Assembly: GCA_045593405.1 (NCBI GenBank)
Contig: JAZNWN010000040.1
Coordinates: forward strand, 1-19,040
DNA from: UMGS1933 sp045593405
GTDB lineage: Bacteria; Bacillota; Clostridia; TANB77; CAG-508
Length of the DNA: 19,040 nucleotides
Direction of reading: 5' to 3'
A program made the position numbers and the translations under genes. Shown one piece after another: positions 5,363 to 11,636 of this stretch (position 1 is its first letter; each line of letters opens with the position of its first letter). The notes beneath the pieces were generated by a model. The model worked only from the letters and a program-made list of their open reading frames with translations. It was not told the origin of the DNA and did not search any database.

Positions 5363-6040
5363 TTGTCTAATAAAACTAACATTTTAACAGGGATTGCTGT
5401 GATTGGCGTTCCTGTCACAGCTTATCTTTGTGGTAGGTCAATGTTAGAAATTGATCGCCTTAAAAGAGGCGGTGTAACTCCAACGAGAAAAGAATATATT
5501 ATAAGCTATGTACCAGCAATCATCTCAGGTGTAATTACAAGCGGTTGTATAATAGCTAATCAAAAATTAAATACGGATGAAATTATTAAACTTTCATCGG
5601 CTGTTGGTATATCTGCAGCAACATTAAATAAATATAAATCAAAATTAAAAACGATAATTGGCGAAAAAACGGAAAGGCAAATTTCAGAATCTATTTTAAT
5701 ACATCAAGATCCTGAGTTTCATGAAATAAATCTTAACACGCCTGATGTAAAACGAACATGGGTGGAAGATATTTCAGGAAAAACTTTTGAAAAATATGAA
5801 AGGGAAATAATAGATGCAGAATATCACATTAACCGAATGTTTTCTTTTAATGGAATGATATCTCTGGAAGAATATTTTAATTTCTTTGGAATTGAGAGCG
5901 AGGAAGAGGAAAAAGATAAATATCAGGGCTGGACAATTAATGATGGGTACAGTTTCATTGATTTTTTACACTATGAAGATCAAGATGGACTAGCCCATAT
6001 AAGGTGTGTTTTTGATCCAGAAGCCGATTTTATGGAATAA
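5363..6040 (+). CDS. DUF6353-like two-pass membrane protein
   Basis: A 225-residue protein started by TTG behind TAGGAGGA; the next ATG would remove the first membrane helix. Helices span about residues 7-28 and 45-69. The C-terminal domain has the pattern YHINRMFSFNGMISLEEYF, FFGIES and GWTINDGYSFIDFLHY, which corresponds in order to the proteins at 6878 and 10071. The family (DUF6353 type) is known from phages of Clostridia but has no assigned function; the design implies a cytosolic domain held at the inner membrane. It is the last gene of the 5024-6040 operon and its TAA runs into leader motif copy 6. Confidence 0.7.
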   Translation: MSNKTNILTGIAVIGVPVTAYLCGRSMLEIDRLKRGGVTPTRKEYIISYVPAIISGVITSGCIIANQKLNTDEIIKLSSAVGISAATLNKYKSKLKTIIGEKTERQISESILIHQDPEFHEINLNTPDVKRTWVEDISGKTFEKYEREIIDAEYHINRMFSFNGMISLEEYFNFFGIESEEEEKDKYQGWTINDGYSFIDFLHYEDQDGLAHIRCVFDPEADFME

Positions 6041-6070
6041 CAAAAATCACAACTCCTTTAATGAAGGAGG
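6040..6070 (+). promoter_or_regulatory. Start-associated leader motif, copy 6 (compact)
   Basis: ACAAAAATCACA-ACTCC-TTTAATG (6040-6063) is followed at once by AAGGAGG (6064-6070). CTCCTT pairs with AAGGAG around a 5-nt loop. With the start codon only 17 nt beyond the motif, a conventional -35/-10 reading of the motif is impossible here. Confidence 0.7.
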
Positions 6071-6079
6071 TGAAAAAAA

Positions 6080-6247
6080 ATGTTAGTATTATTATTTTTC
6101 CTGTTTATCATGACGTTTATTATTATAATTACGGTATGTTTAGCCGCCGCAACAGGCGGTGTTATAGCCGTATTTATCATAGTAGACTTATTGATATTTG
6201 GGCATATAATAATTAAAATAGTAAACAAAGTTTTTAAAGATAAATAG
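6080..6247 (+). CDS. 55-residue two-pass hydrophobic protein
   Basis: Almost wholly hydrophobic: one segment runs from residue 2 to about 22, then AAATGG, then a second from about 27 to 47, with a basic end (KIVNKVFKDK). AAGGAGGTG lies 9 nt before the ATG. It is framed by leader motif copy 6 and a terminator, forming an isolated cassette. Function unknown. Confidence 0.62.
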   Translation: MLVLLFFLFIMTFIIIITVCLAAATGGVIAVFIIVDLLIFGHIIIKIVNKVFKDK

Positions 6248-6255
6248 TATTTATG

Positions 6256-6282
6256 GGGGCTTTAAGCCCCTTTTTATTTTTT
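6256..6282 (+). terminator. Rho-independent terminator
   Basis: GGGGCTT/AAGCCCC (6256-6270) and TTTTTATTTTTT; the same core as at 4978. Confidence 0.88.
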
Positions 6283-6284
6283 AG

Positions 6285-6316
6285 ACAAAATTCACATCCT
6301 CTTTAATGAAAGGAGG
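6285..6316 (+). promoter_or_regulatory. Start-associated leader motif, copy 7 (compact)
   Basis: ACAAAATTCACA-TCCTC-TTTAATG (6285-6308) is followed by AAAGGAGG (6309-6316). The anti-SD is CCTCTTT against AAAGGAGG with a near-fit. Confidence 0.68.
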
Positions 6317-6321
6317 TGTTT

Positions 6322-6498
6322 ATGGAACCATTAACATTGTTAGGGATAATATTAACATTGGCAGGTGGTTTTGTGCAAAATGTTCAGAAGGATAAAAATC
6401 TCGATAAAAAAATCGAGAGGATATTATCTCAAAAATTAATTACACAAAACTACCAAAGCAATCAAAGCAATAAAAAAGAAGAAGAAGAGGAACACTAA
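6322..6498 (+). CDS. 58-residue N-terminally anchored protein
   Basis: MEPLTLLGIILTLAGGFVQNVQ gives one membrane helix, then a charged helical segment (KDKNLDKKIERILSQKL) and an acidic EEEEEH end. The ATG at 6322 is chosen for its 5-nt spacing from GGAGG; a GTG two codons earlier overlaps the SD. It has its own leader motif and terminator. Function unknown. Confidence 0.65.
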   Translation: MEPLTLLGIILTLAGGFVQNVQKDKNLDKKIERILSQKLITQNYQSNQSNKKEEEEEH

Positions 6499-6508
6499 AC
6501 ACGTTTTA

Positions 6509-6535
6509 GGGGCTAAAAAGCCCCTTTTTATTTTT
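6509..6535 (+). terminator. Rho-independent terminator
   Basis: GGGGCT-AAAA(A)-AGCCCC (6509-6524) and a T-rich tail. The same hairpin recurs at 8070. Confidence 0.88.
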
Positions 6536-6551
6536 AAGGAGGTATATCAAA

Positions 6552-6779
6552 TTGAAAGATAGCGAATATGAGATTAAATGGATTTTAGCAGAAGATATGT
6601 TAAGAGATTATATTCAAAAATATAAAGATATTCCGCAAAGTATAGTAGTTTCACATTTTGCAAATGATGTAAGAAAATTAATAGATCCGTTCACTCAAAT
6701 CGGAAGATTATATGATGTTGTATATGATGTTGCGATGTATTGGCTTGAGAGAGTGATGGCTGGCGATATGATCGCTTAG
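6552..6779 (+). CDS. 75-residue soluble helical protein, unknown
   Basis: Started by TTG 8 nt behind AAGGAGG, with no ATG close by. The sequence (MKDSEYEIKWILAEDMLRDY, PQSIVVSHFANDVRKLIDPF, VAMYWLERVMAGDMIA) is helical and soluble without known motifs. It follows a terminator without a leader motif, so its promoter is unclear. A weak resemblance to small phage proteins placed near helper genes is all I can offer. Confidence 0.6.
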   Translation: MKDSEYEIKWILAEDMLRDYIQKYKDIPQSIVVSHFANDVRKLIDPFTQIGRLYDVVYDVAMYWLERVMAGDMIA

Positions 6780-6782
6780 ACT

Positions 6783-6806
6783 ACAAAATTTACAAATGCT
6801 ATTGTG
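6783..6806 (+). promoter_or_regulatory. Start-associated leader motif, copy 8
   Basis: ACAAAATTTACA-AATGC-TATTGTG. The anti-SD block is lost and the usual ATG is GTG, but the first 12 nt are perfect. Confidence 0.68.
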
Positions 6807-6807
6807 G

Positions 6808-6841
6808 AAAAGAGGTAAATCTATCTCTTTTTCTTTTTTTT
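6808..6841 (+). terminator. Possible attenuator in the leader of the next gene
   Basis: AAAAGAG (6808-6814) pairs with CTCTTTT (6825-6831) around a 10-nt loop, followed by TTCTTTTTTTT. The hairpin is weak, but it lies between leader motif copy 8 and the coding region, where a terminator would act on any transcript started at or before the motif. Confidence 0.4.
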
Positions 6842-6877
6842 TATATCAAATATTTTATATTAAAAAAGGAGGTATCA

Positions 6878-7669
6878 ATGGGATTAGATATTAAAAAGAT
6901 ATTCGATGAAGTAATTGATGTCACTAAAGAGAAATTGCCGACAATTCTTATAGGAGTAGGAATTGCATCAAGTGTAGCTTCTACAGCTCTTGCGATTAAA
7001 AATACTCCTATAGCTATAACTAAGATTAAAGAAAAAGAAAAGATCTTAAATAGATCATTAACTCTGCCTGAAAAAATATCTGAAACATGGATTAATTATC
7101 TTCCATCAGGTATAGCTTTAATCGGAGGTATTACTTGTACAGTTATGGCACATAAGTTAGATCTTAGTAAAATCGCAACCGCAACATCTGCCGCTATTTT
7201 GGCAGAGAAAAGACTTACTAAGTATTCTAATGAGTCTGAGAAATTAAAAAAAGCTATAGAAAAAACAGTAGGAAAAGAGAAAGAAGATGAAATTGTAAAG
7301 GAAGCGAACTCTTTTACATCAACATCTTCAAAATTAATCCCGTCAACTGGTCACGGAGATGAAATTATAAAAGATTTTGAAACTGGACAAGTTAGAACTT
7401 GTTCAAGAGATTATATTATAAAAACTGCAAACAATATTTCAAGGCAAATGTTATCTGAGAACTGGATTTCTGCAAACGAATTCTATCAATCGATAGGATT
7501 CGACGATTGTAATTTTGGTTCAGAATTCGGATTCGATATAACAGAAGGATTTATCGATCCGATATTTGAACCATCCAGCATAGTGTTTAATGATTGTGAT
7601 AGGCGATTATGCTGGGTGATGAAGTTCAAAAATGTACCACATCATAAATATACAAGAGGATATTATTAA
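6878..7669 (+). CDS. DUF6353-family two-pass membrane protein
   Basis: A 263-residue protein and the best match in the window to the DUF6353 phage family. It has an N-terminal amphipathic part, membrane helices at about 21-40 (PTILIGVGIASSVASTALAI) and 75-91, a basic linker with TEKISETWxxYLPS-like spacing, a charged helix (EKRLTKYSNESEKLKKAIEK), and a C-terminal domain with ISRQMLSENWISANEFYQS, GFDIT and the closing HHKYTRGYY. Function is unknown; the family recurs in Clostridia phages together with other membrane proteins seen here. The ATG is preceded by AAGGAGG. The TAA runs straight into leader motif copy 9. Confidence 0.82.
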   Translation: MGLDIKKIFDEVIDVTKEKLPTILIGVGIASSVASTALAIKNTPIAITKIKEKEKILNRSLTLPEKISETWINYLPSGIALIGGITCTVMAHKLDLSKIATATSAAILAEKRLTKYSNESEKLKKAIEKTVGKEKEDEIVKEANSFTSTSSKLIPSTGHGDEIIKDFETGQVRTCSRDYIIKTANNISRQMLSENWISANEFYQSIGFDDCNFGSEFGFDITEGFIDPIFEPSSIVFNDCDRRLCWVMKFKNVPHHKYTRGYY

Positions 7670-7693
7670 ACAAAATTTACAAGCACTATTATG
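7670..7693 (+). promoter_or_regulatory. Start-associated leader motif, copy 9
   Basis: ACAAAATTTACA-AGCAC-TATTATG, starting with the base after the upstream stop codon. The anti-SD block is not conserved (AGCAC). The next SD is at 7722-7728. Confidence 0.7.
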
Positions 7694-7734
7694 GACGTTT
7701 GTATCCGCTTTAAACTTTAAAAAGGAGGTTGTCA

Positions 7735-8001
7735 ATGGAAGAATTAAATAATATTGTTGAAGAAGCGAAAGAAAAGATAGTTGAAACCATACCATTTAAA
7801 GAACTAGTTGCCGCAGGAACAATAGGAGGATTAATTTCCTCCGCTACAACCGGAATAACTAGTTTTATTATGGGAAAGGTTAAGAAAAAACTATTGTCAA
7901 TTGCTGCTAATCAGATACCAGTAGATCAGACAACAACAACATCGGATCAGACAATGGTAACTCCGGTTCAACAACCGGATGAAAAGGCAAATACGCCATA
8001 A
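7735..8001 (+). CDS. Membrane protein with Thr/Gln-rich tail
   Basis: 88 residues from the ATG at 7735 (AAGGAGG six bases upstream). An N-terminal acidic helix is followed by a Gly/Ala/Thr-rich membrane segment (AAGTIGGLISSATTGITSF), a basic stretch GKVKKKL, and a low-complexity tail (TTTTSDQTMVTPVQQPDE). It follows the DUF6353 gene and ends at a strong terminator. Function unknown. Confidence 0.65.
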   Translation: MEELNNIVEEAKEKIVETIPFKELVAAGTIGGLISSATTGITSFIMGKVKKKLLSIAANQIPVDQTTTTSDQTMVTPVQQPDEKANTP

Positions 8002-8008
8002 AAAATAT

Positions 8009-8044
8009 GGAGGTTCAGAGAAATCTGAGCCTCCTATTTTTTTC
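8009..8044 (+). terminator. Strong terminator with GAAA tetraloop
   Basis: GGAGGTTCAGA (8009-8019) pairs with TCTGAGCCTCC (8024-8034), 11 bp with one G-U, around GAAA, then ATTTTTTT. Confidence 0.93.
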
Positions 8045-8069
8045 TATTATGAAAACTTATTTTATTATA

Positions 8070-8098
8070 GGGGCTAAAAAGCCCCTTTTTCTTTTTTC
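8070..8098 (+). terminator. Rho-independent terminator
   Basis: GGGGCT/AGCCCC (8070-8085) and TTTTTCTTTTTT. It closes a 25-nt interval with no gene after the previous terminator. Confidence 0.85.
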
Positions 8099-8116
8099 AA
8101 AGAAAGGATATAAAAT

Positions 8117-8443
8117 ATGAATTTAAATAAAATAAAAAGATTTGTAAATGATCATAAAAAAGAATTGATATTTGGAATAGCTTCTATATCATCTATATCA
8201 ATAGGAGTTATTGCATATAATATTGGTATAAAACAAGGAATAAATATGTCCGCTTGGTATATTTTAGGAATTAAAGAAAATCAAAAGATATGTATAGATT
8301 CTCACATAGCAGAAACAGAAATGATTAAACTAGATGTTGATTACGCTTGCTCAGAATTATCAGAAATATGTGAAAAATTTATAAAAGCTCAAATAGAAAA
8401 AAACCCTAAAAATTTTGCATTTGCAATATCAGCGAATTATTAA
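8117..8443 (+). CDS. Single-pass membrane protein, tandem paralogue 1
   Basis: 108 residues. The N-terminal 37 or so residues (MNLNKIKRFVNDHKKELIFG, then a membrane helix IASISSISIGVIAYNIG) are shared with the next two genes at near-nucleotide identity. This copy has a 9-nt microduplication (extra Ser-Ile-Ser) in the helix. The middle is unique (WYILGIKENQKICIDSHIAE). The end NPKNFAFAISANY is shared. A basic N-terminus before the helix suggests the N-terminus stays in the cytosol. AAAGGA is a weak SD. It is the first gene of the long run to 17605. Confidence 0.7.
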   Translation: MNLNKIKRFVNDHKKELIFGIASISSISIGVIAYNIGIKQGINMSAWYILGIKENQKICIDSHIAETEMIKLDVDYACSELSEICEKFIKAQIEKNPKNFAFAISANY

Positions 8444-8457
8444 AATGGAGTGTTAAT

Positions 8458-8775
8458 ATGAATTTAAATAAAATAAAAAGATTTATTAGTAATCATAAAA
8501 AAGAATTGATATTTGGAATAGCTTCTATATCAATAGGAGTTATTGGGTATAATATTGGTAAAAATAATGGTAGAGATGAATTAATAAAAAATATTTTCGG
8601 CTTATCAAAAAATCAAGCCTTTTCGACAGAAGGATATGCAATAAAAGCAGAAGATTATAAGTTAAATATTGAAAAAGCTATTTATGAAATGGCTCAAATT
8701 TATAAAGATACTCTAGATAATGAAATACAAAATAATCCAAAAGAATTTGCATTTGTAATTGCAACAATCTATTAA
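8458..8775 (+). CDS. Single-pass membrane protein, tandem paralogue 2
   Basis: 105 residues, 14 nt after paralogue 1. It has the same MNLNKIKRF start and helix without the Ser-Ile-Ser insert, a different middle (NIFGLSKNQAFSTEGYAIKAED), and the shared end NPKEFAFVIATIY. The SD is TGGAGTG, the same spacer as paralogue 3, so the duplicated unit includes the ribosome binding site. Confidence 0.7.
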   Translation: MNLNKIKRFISNHKKELIFGIASISIGVIGYNIGKNNGRDELIKNIFGLSKNQAFSTEGYAIKAEDYKLNIEKAIYEMAQIYKDTLDNEIQNNPKEFAFVIATIY

Positions 8776-8791
8776 AGAATGGAGTGTTAAT

Positions 8792-9109
8792 ATGAATTTA
8801 AATAAAATAAAAAGATTTATTAGCAACTATAAAAAAGAATTGATATTTGGAATAGCTTCTATATCAATAGGAGTTATTGCATATAATGTTGGTATAAAAA
8901 AACGTGAAGATTATGCTAGCCGATTACTTAGATATTTATTTAAGGCAGAAAAAGGAGATGTTATAAAAATCATACCATCAGATTTATCGGATTTAGATTT
9001 CACAGATTTAGATTTCACATATCCGTATGTTAATTATCTAAAAAGAGAATTTGGTGAAGGTGTTAAAAATTTTAGACTTGTAGTATCTGCAAATTATGGT
9101 AAAAGATAG
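8792..9109 (+). CDS. Single-pass membrane protein, tandem paralogue 3
   Basis: 105 residues from the ATG at 8792, chosen because the paralogues start with MNLNKIKRF there and ATGGAGTG precedes it; the frame is open further upstream without an SD. The middle contains a short internal repeat (SDLDFTDLDFTY). The C-terminal end (NFRLVVSANYGKR) is recognisably the same as in the other two but more diverged. Confidence 0.7.
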   Translation: MNLNKIKRFISNYKKELIFGIASISIGVIAYNVGIKKREDYASRLLRYLFKAEKGDVIKIIPSDLSDLDFTDLDFTYPYVNYLKREFGEGVKNFRLVVSANYGKR

Positions 9110-9121
9110 GAGGCAAAGAAT

Positions 9122-9742
9122 GTGGAATACTCAAATAATTCTATAAAAATGAAATCTAAAACATTACCTGAAAAGAAGGCAAAGGGCGATGTATCATTCA
9201 AATCTGAAAAAAAAGGAATATTCTTATCAATTATAAACTTCTTTCTAGGAGATGATATTGACTCAATAAAAGATTATCTCCTAGAAGGAGTTTTTAAACC
9301 ATCTGTCAAACGATTTATATCGGAATCAGTAAATGGGATTCTTTATAAAGATAAAACAGGTCGTGTGGCAGATAGAACACCGACGTCAAAAATTGGTTAC
9401 ACAGCATATTCTAGATCATCAAATGGAATATATGAGAGACAAGACAGAAACGTCGAACAAAAAGAAGAAGTAAATAAAAGAATTCCTGGTAATAAATATG
9501 AAGATCTGGAATTCGATATGCAATCTGACATTGACGACATAATTGAGTCTTTAAATGAAATTATTGATAAAACAGATTATGCGTCTGTAGCAGACCTTTA
9601 TGCTTTGGCGGGAGTTAAAAATTATCCAACAACATTAAATAAATACGGATGGGTTACTACTAAAGGATATAAAATTATTCCTTATAATGGTAGATTTTTA
9701 TTAAAAATGCCATCCGTTAGAAGTGTTCCAATTGAAGATTAG
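9122..9742 (+). CDS. Conserved phage protein with VADLYALAGV-type C-terminal domain
   Basis: 206 residues started by GTG 7 nt after AGGAGG; an ATG two bases earlier is in another frame and stops at once. The basic N-terminus (KKAKGDVSFKSEKKG) is followed by a helix (DDIDSIKDYLLEGVFKPSVKRF), a Ser/Tyr/Arg-rich linker, and a C-terminal domain with DIDDIIESLNEII, YASVADLYALAGV, KYGWVTTKGYKI and FLLKMPSV. I recognise this overall layout from phages of gut Clostridia, where it is uncharacterised. The C-terminal domain has the same small-domain rhythm (helix, xVSLxDLY, GW) as the DUF6353 proteins. Soluble; possibly a partner of the membrane proteins. Confidence 0.75.
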   Translation: MEYSNNSIKMKSKTLPEKKAKGDVSFKSEKKGIFLSIINFFLGDDIDSIKDYLLEGVFKPSVKRFISESVNGILYKDKTGRVADRTPTSKIGYTAYSRSSNGIYERQDRNVEQKEEVNKRIPGNKYEDLEFDMQSDIDDIIESLNEIIDKTDYASVADLYALAGVKNYPTTLNKYGWVTTKGYKIIPYNGRFLLKMPSVRSVPIED

Positions 9743-9757
9743 GATAAAGGAGGTGTT

Positions 9758-10054
9758 ATGAACAGAAAAGAAACATTAGAAATAGCACAAGCAATTGTCT
9801 GTGGAAACGAGAAAACTCATAATTATGGAAGTCCAGAAGATAATTTTGCTATAATAGCAGATCTTTGGTCAGACTACCTTGGATATCCGATACGACCTCA
9901 AGATGTGCCTATAATGATGATATTATTAAAAGTAGCAAGACTAAAGAAGAGATATACTGAGGATTCATTTATTGATATATGCGGTTATGCCGCTTGTGGT
10001 AATGAGATATCGTCAAGATATAAAGAAAAAGAAGATTTAAAAGTTATAATATAA
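9758..10054 (+). CDS. DUF6378-type (MazG-like) phage protein
   Basis: 98 residues, all-helical. It opens MNRKETLEIAQAIVCG, then THNYGSPEDNFAIIADLWSDYLG, DVPIMMILLKVARLKKR and DSFIDICGYAACGNEI. This matches the DUF6378 group of phage proteins, which resembles all-alpha NTP pyrophosphohydrolases (MazG/dUTPase-like) with conserved acidic residues in E-D-N-F and D-I-C-G-Y. A housekeeping role on nucleotides near the replication genes is plausible, but catalytic activity is not established for the family. AAAGGAGGTG precedes the ATG. Confidence 0.8.
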   Translation: MNRKETLEIAQAIVCGNEKTHNYGSPEDNFAIIADLWSDYLGYPIRPQDVPIMMILLKVARLKKRYTEDSFIDICGYAACGNEISSRYKEKEDLKVII

Positions 10055-10070
10055 AAGGAGGAATTAAAAA

Positions 10071-11009
10071 ATGGGAGTTAAAGAAACATTAATTAATGCG
10101 TTTGCAAAAGTGAAATTTGAAACTGTAAAAAATAGTCCAAAGATATTTATGGTTGTTGGGGCTATATCTGTTATTTCAGGAACCGTACTTGCTTGCAAAA
10201 AAACACTAGAACTAGATAAAATTAAAAAAGAAACAGAATCAAAAGCAGAAGAGATAAAGAAATATCACGAACAACATCCACTAGTCTATACCGAAGACAA
10301 AATGAAACATGATTTAACAATTGTTAGAGCAACAGGTGTTATAAAAACTGTTAAAAACTATGTTGTTCCCGGTCTTTTAATTATTGGTGGACTAGCTTCA
10401 TTTGGCAAATCTTACAATATATTAAATAAATGGAATATAGGACTTGGATCTGCTTTAGCCGCAAAGGATAAAGCATTTAAGGAATATAGAAAACGAAATA
10501 TTGAAGCAATAGGTGAGGAGAAAGAGAAGTTAATTTATAATAATTTCAAGAAAGGTATTGAAGAAGTAGAAGAAATAAACGAGGAAGGAGTGAAAGAGAA
10601 GAAAAAAAAGACAATAAATATAGGAGGAGATACCGGAGGATCTGAATATAGAAGATATTTTGGTCCTGGAAATCCATCGTTTGATAATAACTGCAACTCC
10701 GTATATTATATAGAAAATTTTTTAAGGATGCAACAAAATATTCTAAACGATCGTTTGAATAGAAACGGTTTTGTAACACTAAATGAAGTTTATGAAGCAT
10801 TAAATTTTAAAATAAGACCAGATAATGGAATGGTCTGTGGATGGAAGAAAGATAGTAAAAACGGTGATGGCTATATTCAGTTTGATGTGGAAAGAGTAAA
10901 AATACCAGATGAAACCGGAAAACTAACAGAAATGTATGCAATAGACTTTAATTGTGAAGGATATATATATAATGAAGCTCAAAATAATAATTTTGTTATT
11001 ACTAATTAA
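10071..11009 (+). CDS. Long DUF6353-family two-pass membrane protein
   Basis: 312 residues. Membrane helices lie at about 25-43 (IFMVVGAISVISGTVLAC) and 97-114 (YVVPGLLIIGGLASFGKS), with a charged segment between (ELDKIKKETESKAEEIKKY). Next come KDKAFKEYRKR, a very acidic and basic run (about 165-185), and a C-terminal domain with NILNDRLNRNGFVTLNEVY, CGWKKD and GYIQFDVERV. It is a third member of the family in this window. AAAAGGAGG precedes the ATG. The end overlaps by 38 nt with the cell wall hydrolase gene in another frame. Confidence 0.78.
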   Translation: MGVKETLINAFAKVKFETVKNSPKIFMVVGAISVISGTVLACKKTLELDKIKKETESKAEEIKKYHEQHPLVYTEDKMKHDLTIVRATGVIKTVKNYVVPGLLIIGGLASFGKSYNILNKWNIGLGSALAAKDKAFKEYRKRNIEAIGEEKEKLIYNNFKKGIEEVEEINEEGVKEKKKKTINIGGDTGGSEYRRYFGPGNPSFDNNCNSVYYIENFLRMQQNILNDRLNRNGFVTLNEVYEALNFKIRPDNGMVCGWKKDSKNGDGYIQFDVERVKIPDETGKLTEMYAIDFNCEGYIYNEAQNNNFVITN

Positions 11010-11400
11010 TATATTTACCCCAAGTAAAACAATAGCAAAAGATATTTTAAGTCAAGACGAAGTAAATTTGATGATTAAACTGGTGCAAGCAGAAGCAGAA
11101 GCAGAACCTACTCTAGGAAAAAGATTAGTGATAGATACAGTATTAAATAGAGTAGACTCTGTTACATTTCCTAATACGATAAAGGAATGTATATATCAAA
11201 AAAACCAATTCTCTCCAATATCAGACGGTCGAATAAACAAATTCTCATCCAATAATAAAGAAATAAGACAATTAATATTGGAGGAATGTGAGAAAAGATC
11301 AAATTCAAATGTAGTGTTTTTTAGAACAAAAAGATATTCTTCTTATGGTGTACCAGCTCTAAAAGTTGGTCACCATTATTTTTCAAAGGAGGTGGAATAA
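10972..11400 (+). CDS. SleB-like cell wall hydrolase, secreted
   Basis: 142 residues from the ATG at 10972 (GAAGG about 11 nt upstream); a GTG at 10954 would add six residues. The N-terminus is a signal peptide (MKLKIIILLLLINIF, likely cleavage after TIA). The mature part matches the Hydrolase_2/SleB family: EVNLMIKLVQAEAEAEPTLG with the catalytic-type Glu, then VLNRVDSVTFPNTIKECIYQ and QFSPISDGRI. This family cleaves the glycan strands of peptidoglycan. It is short, lacks a cell-wall-binding domain, and sits in the early/replication region rather than a lysis cassette, so local wall or entry/septum remodelling is an alternative to lysis. It begins inside the DUF6353 gene, implying coupled translation. 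Confidence 0.82.
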   Translation: MKLKIIILLLLINIFTPSKTIAKDILSQDEVNLMIKLVQAEAEAEPTLGKRLVIDTVLNRVDSVTFPNTIKECIYQKNQFSPISDGRINKFSSNNKEIRQLILEECEKRSNSNVVFFRTKRYSSYGVPALKVGHHYFSKEVE

Positions 11401-11402
11401 AA

Positions 11403-11477
11403 ATGACATTGATATTTACTTCATTATCTATTATTTTTCTAATTAGTGGAATAACAGTTCTTAATTGGGAGAAATAA
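11403..11477 (+). CDS. 24-residue membrane microprotein
   Basis: MTLIFTSLSIIFLISGITVL is one helix with a four-residue polar end. AAAGGAGGTGG lies in the end of the hydrolase gene at SD distance, and the next gene starts one base after its stop. The spacing argues that it is translated although it is tiny. Confidence 0.5.
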   Translation: MTLIFTSLSIIFLISGITVLNWEK

Positions 11478-11478
11478 T

Positions 11479-11622
11479 ATGGGAAATATTCAAAAAGTGA
11501 TTGATGAATTAAACTATCTGTTATCCGACAAAAATAAAAAACATATAATAGGTGGAATACTTATCTCTATTTCTTTGTTTTTTGCTGGGTTAGCGGTAAC
11601 ATCATTAACTCTAAATTATTAA
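11479..11622 (+). CDS. 47-residue single-pass membrane protein
   Basis: A charged N-terminus (MGNIQKVIDELNYLLSDKNKKH) is followed by a helix (GGILISISLFFAGLAVTSL) that ends the protein, so it is tail-anchored. GGGAGA lies shortly before the ATG. It sits between hydrolase and membrane protein genes. Function unknown. Confidence 0.6.
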   Translation: MGNIQKVIDELNYLLSDKNKKHIIGGILISISLFFAGLAVTSLTLNY

Positions 11623-11636
11623 AAAGGAGAATGAAC

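Noticed and set aside
7607..7795. Minus-strand frame of 62 codons over the end of the DUF6353 gene
   Set aside because: It lies opposite well-supported genes, has no SD and reads as low-complexity shadow sequence. Other minus-strand frames at 10546, 12255, 12278, 12886, 15398, 15950, 15994, 16269 and 18021 were rejected for the same reason.
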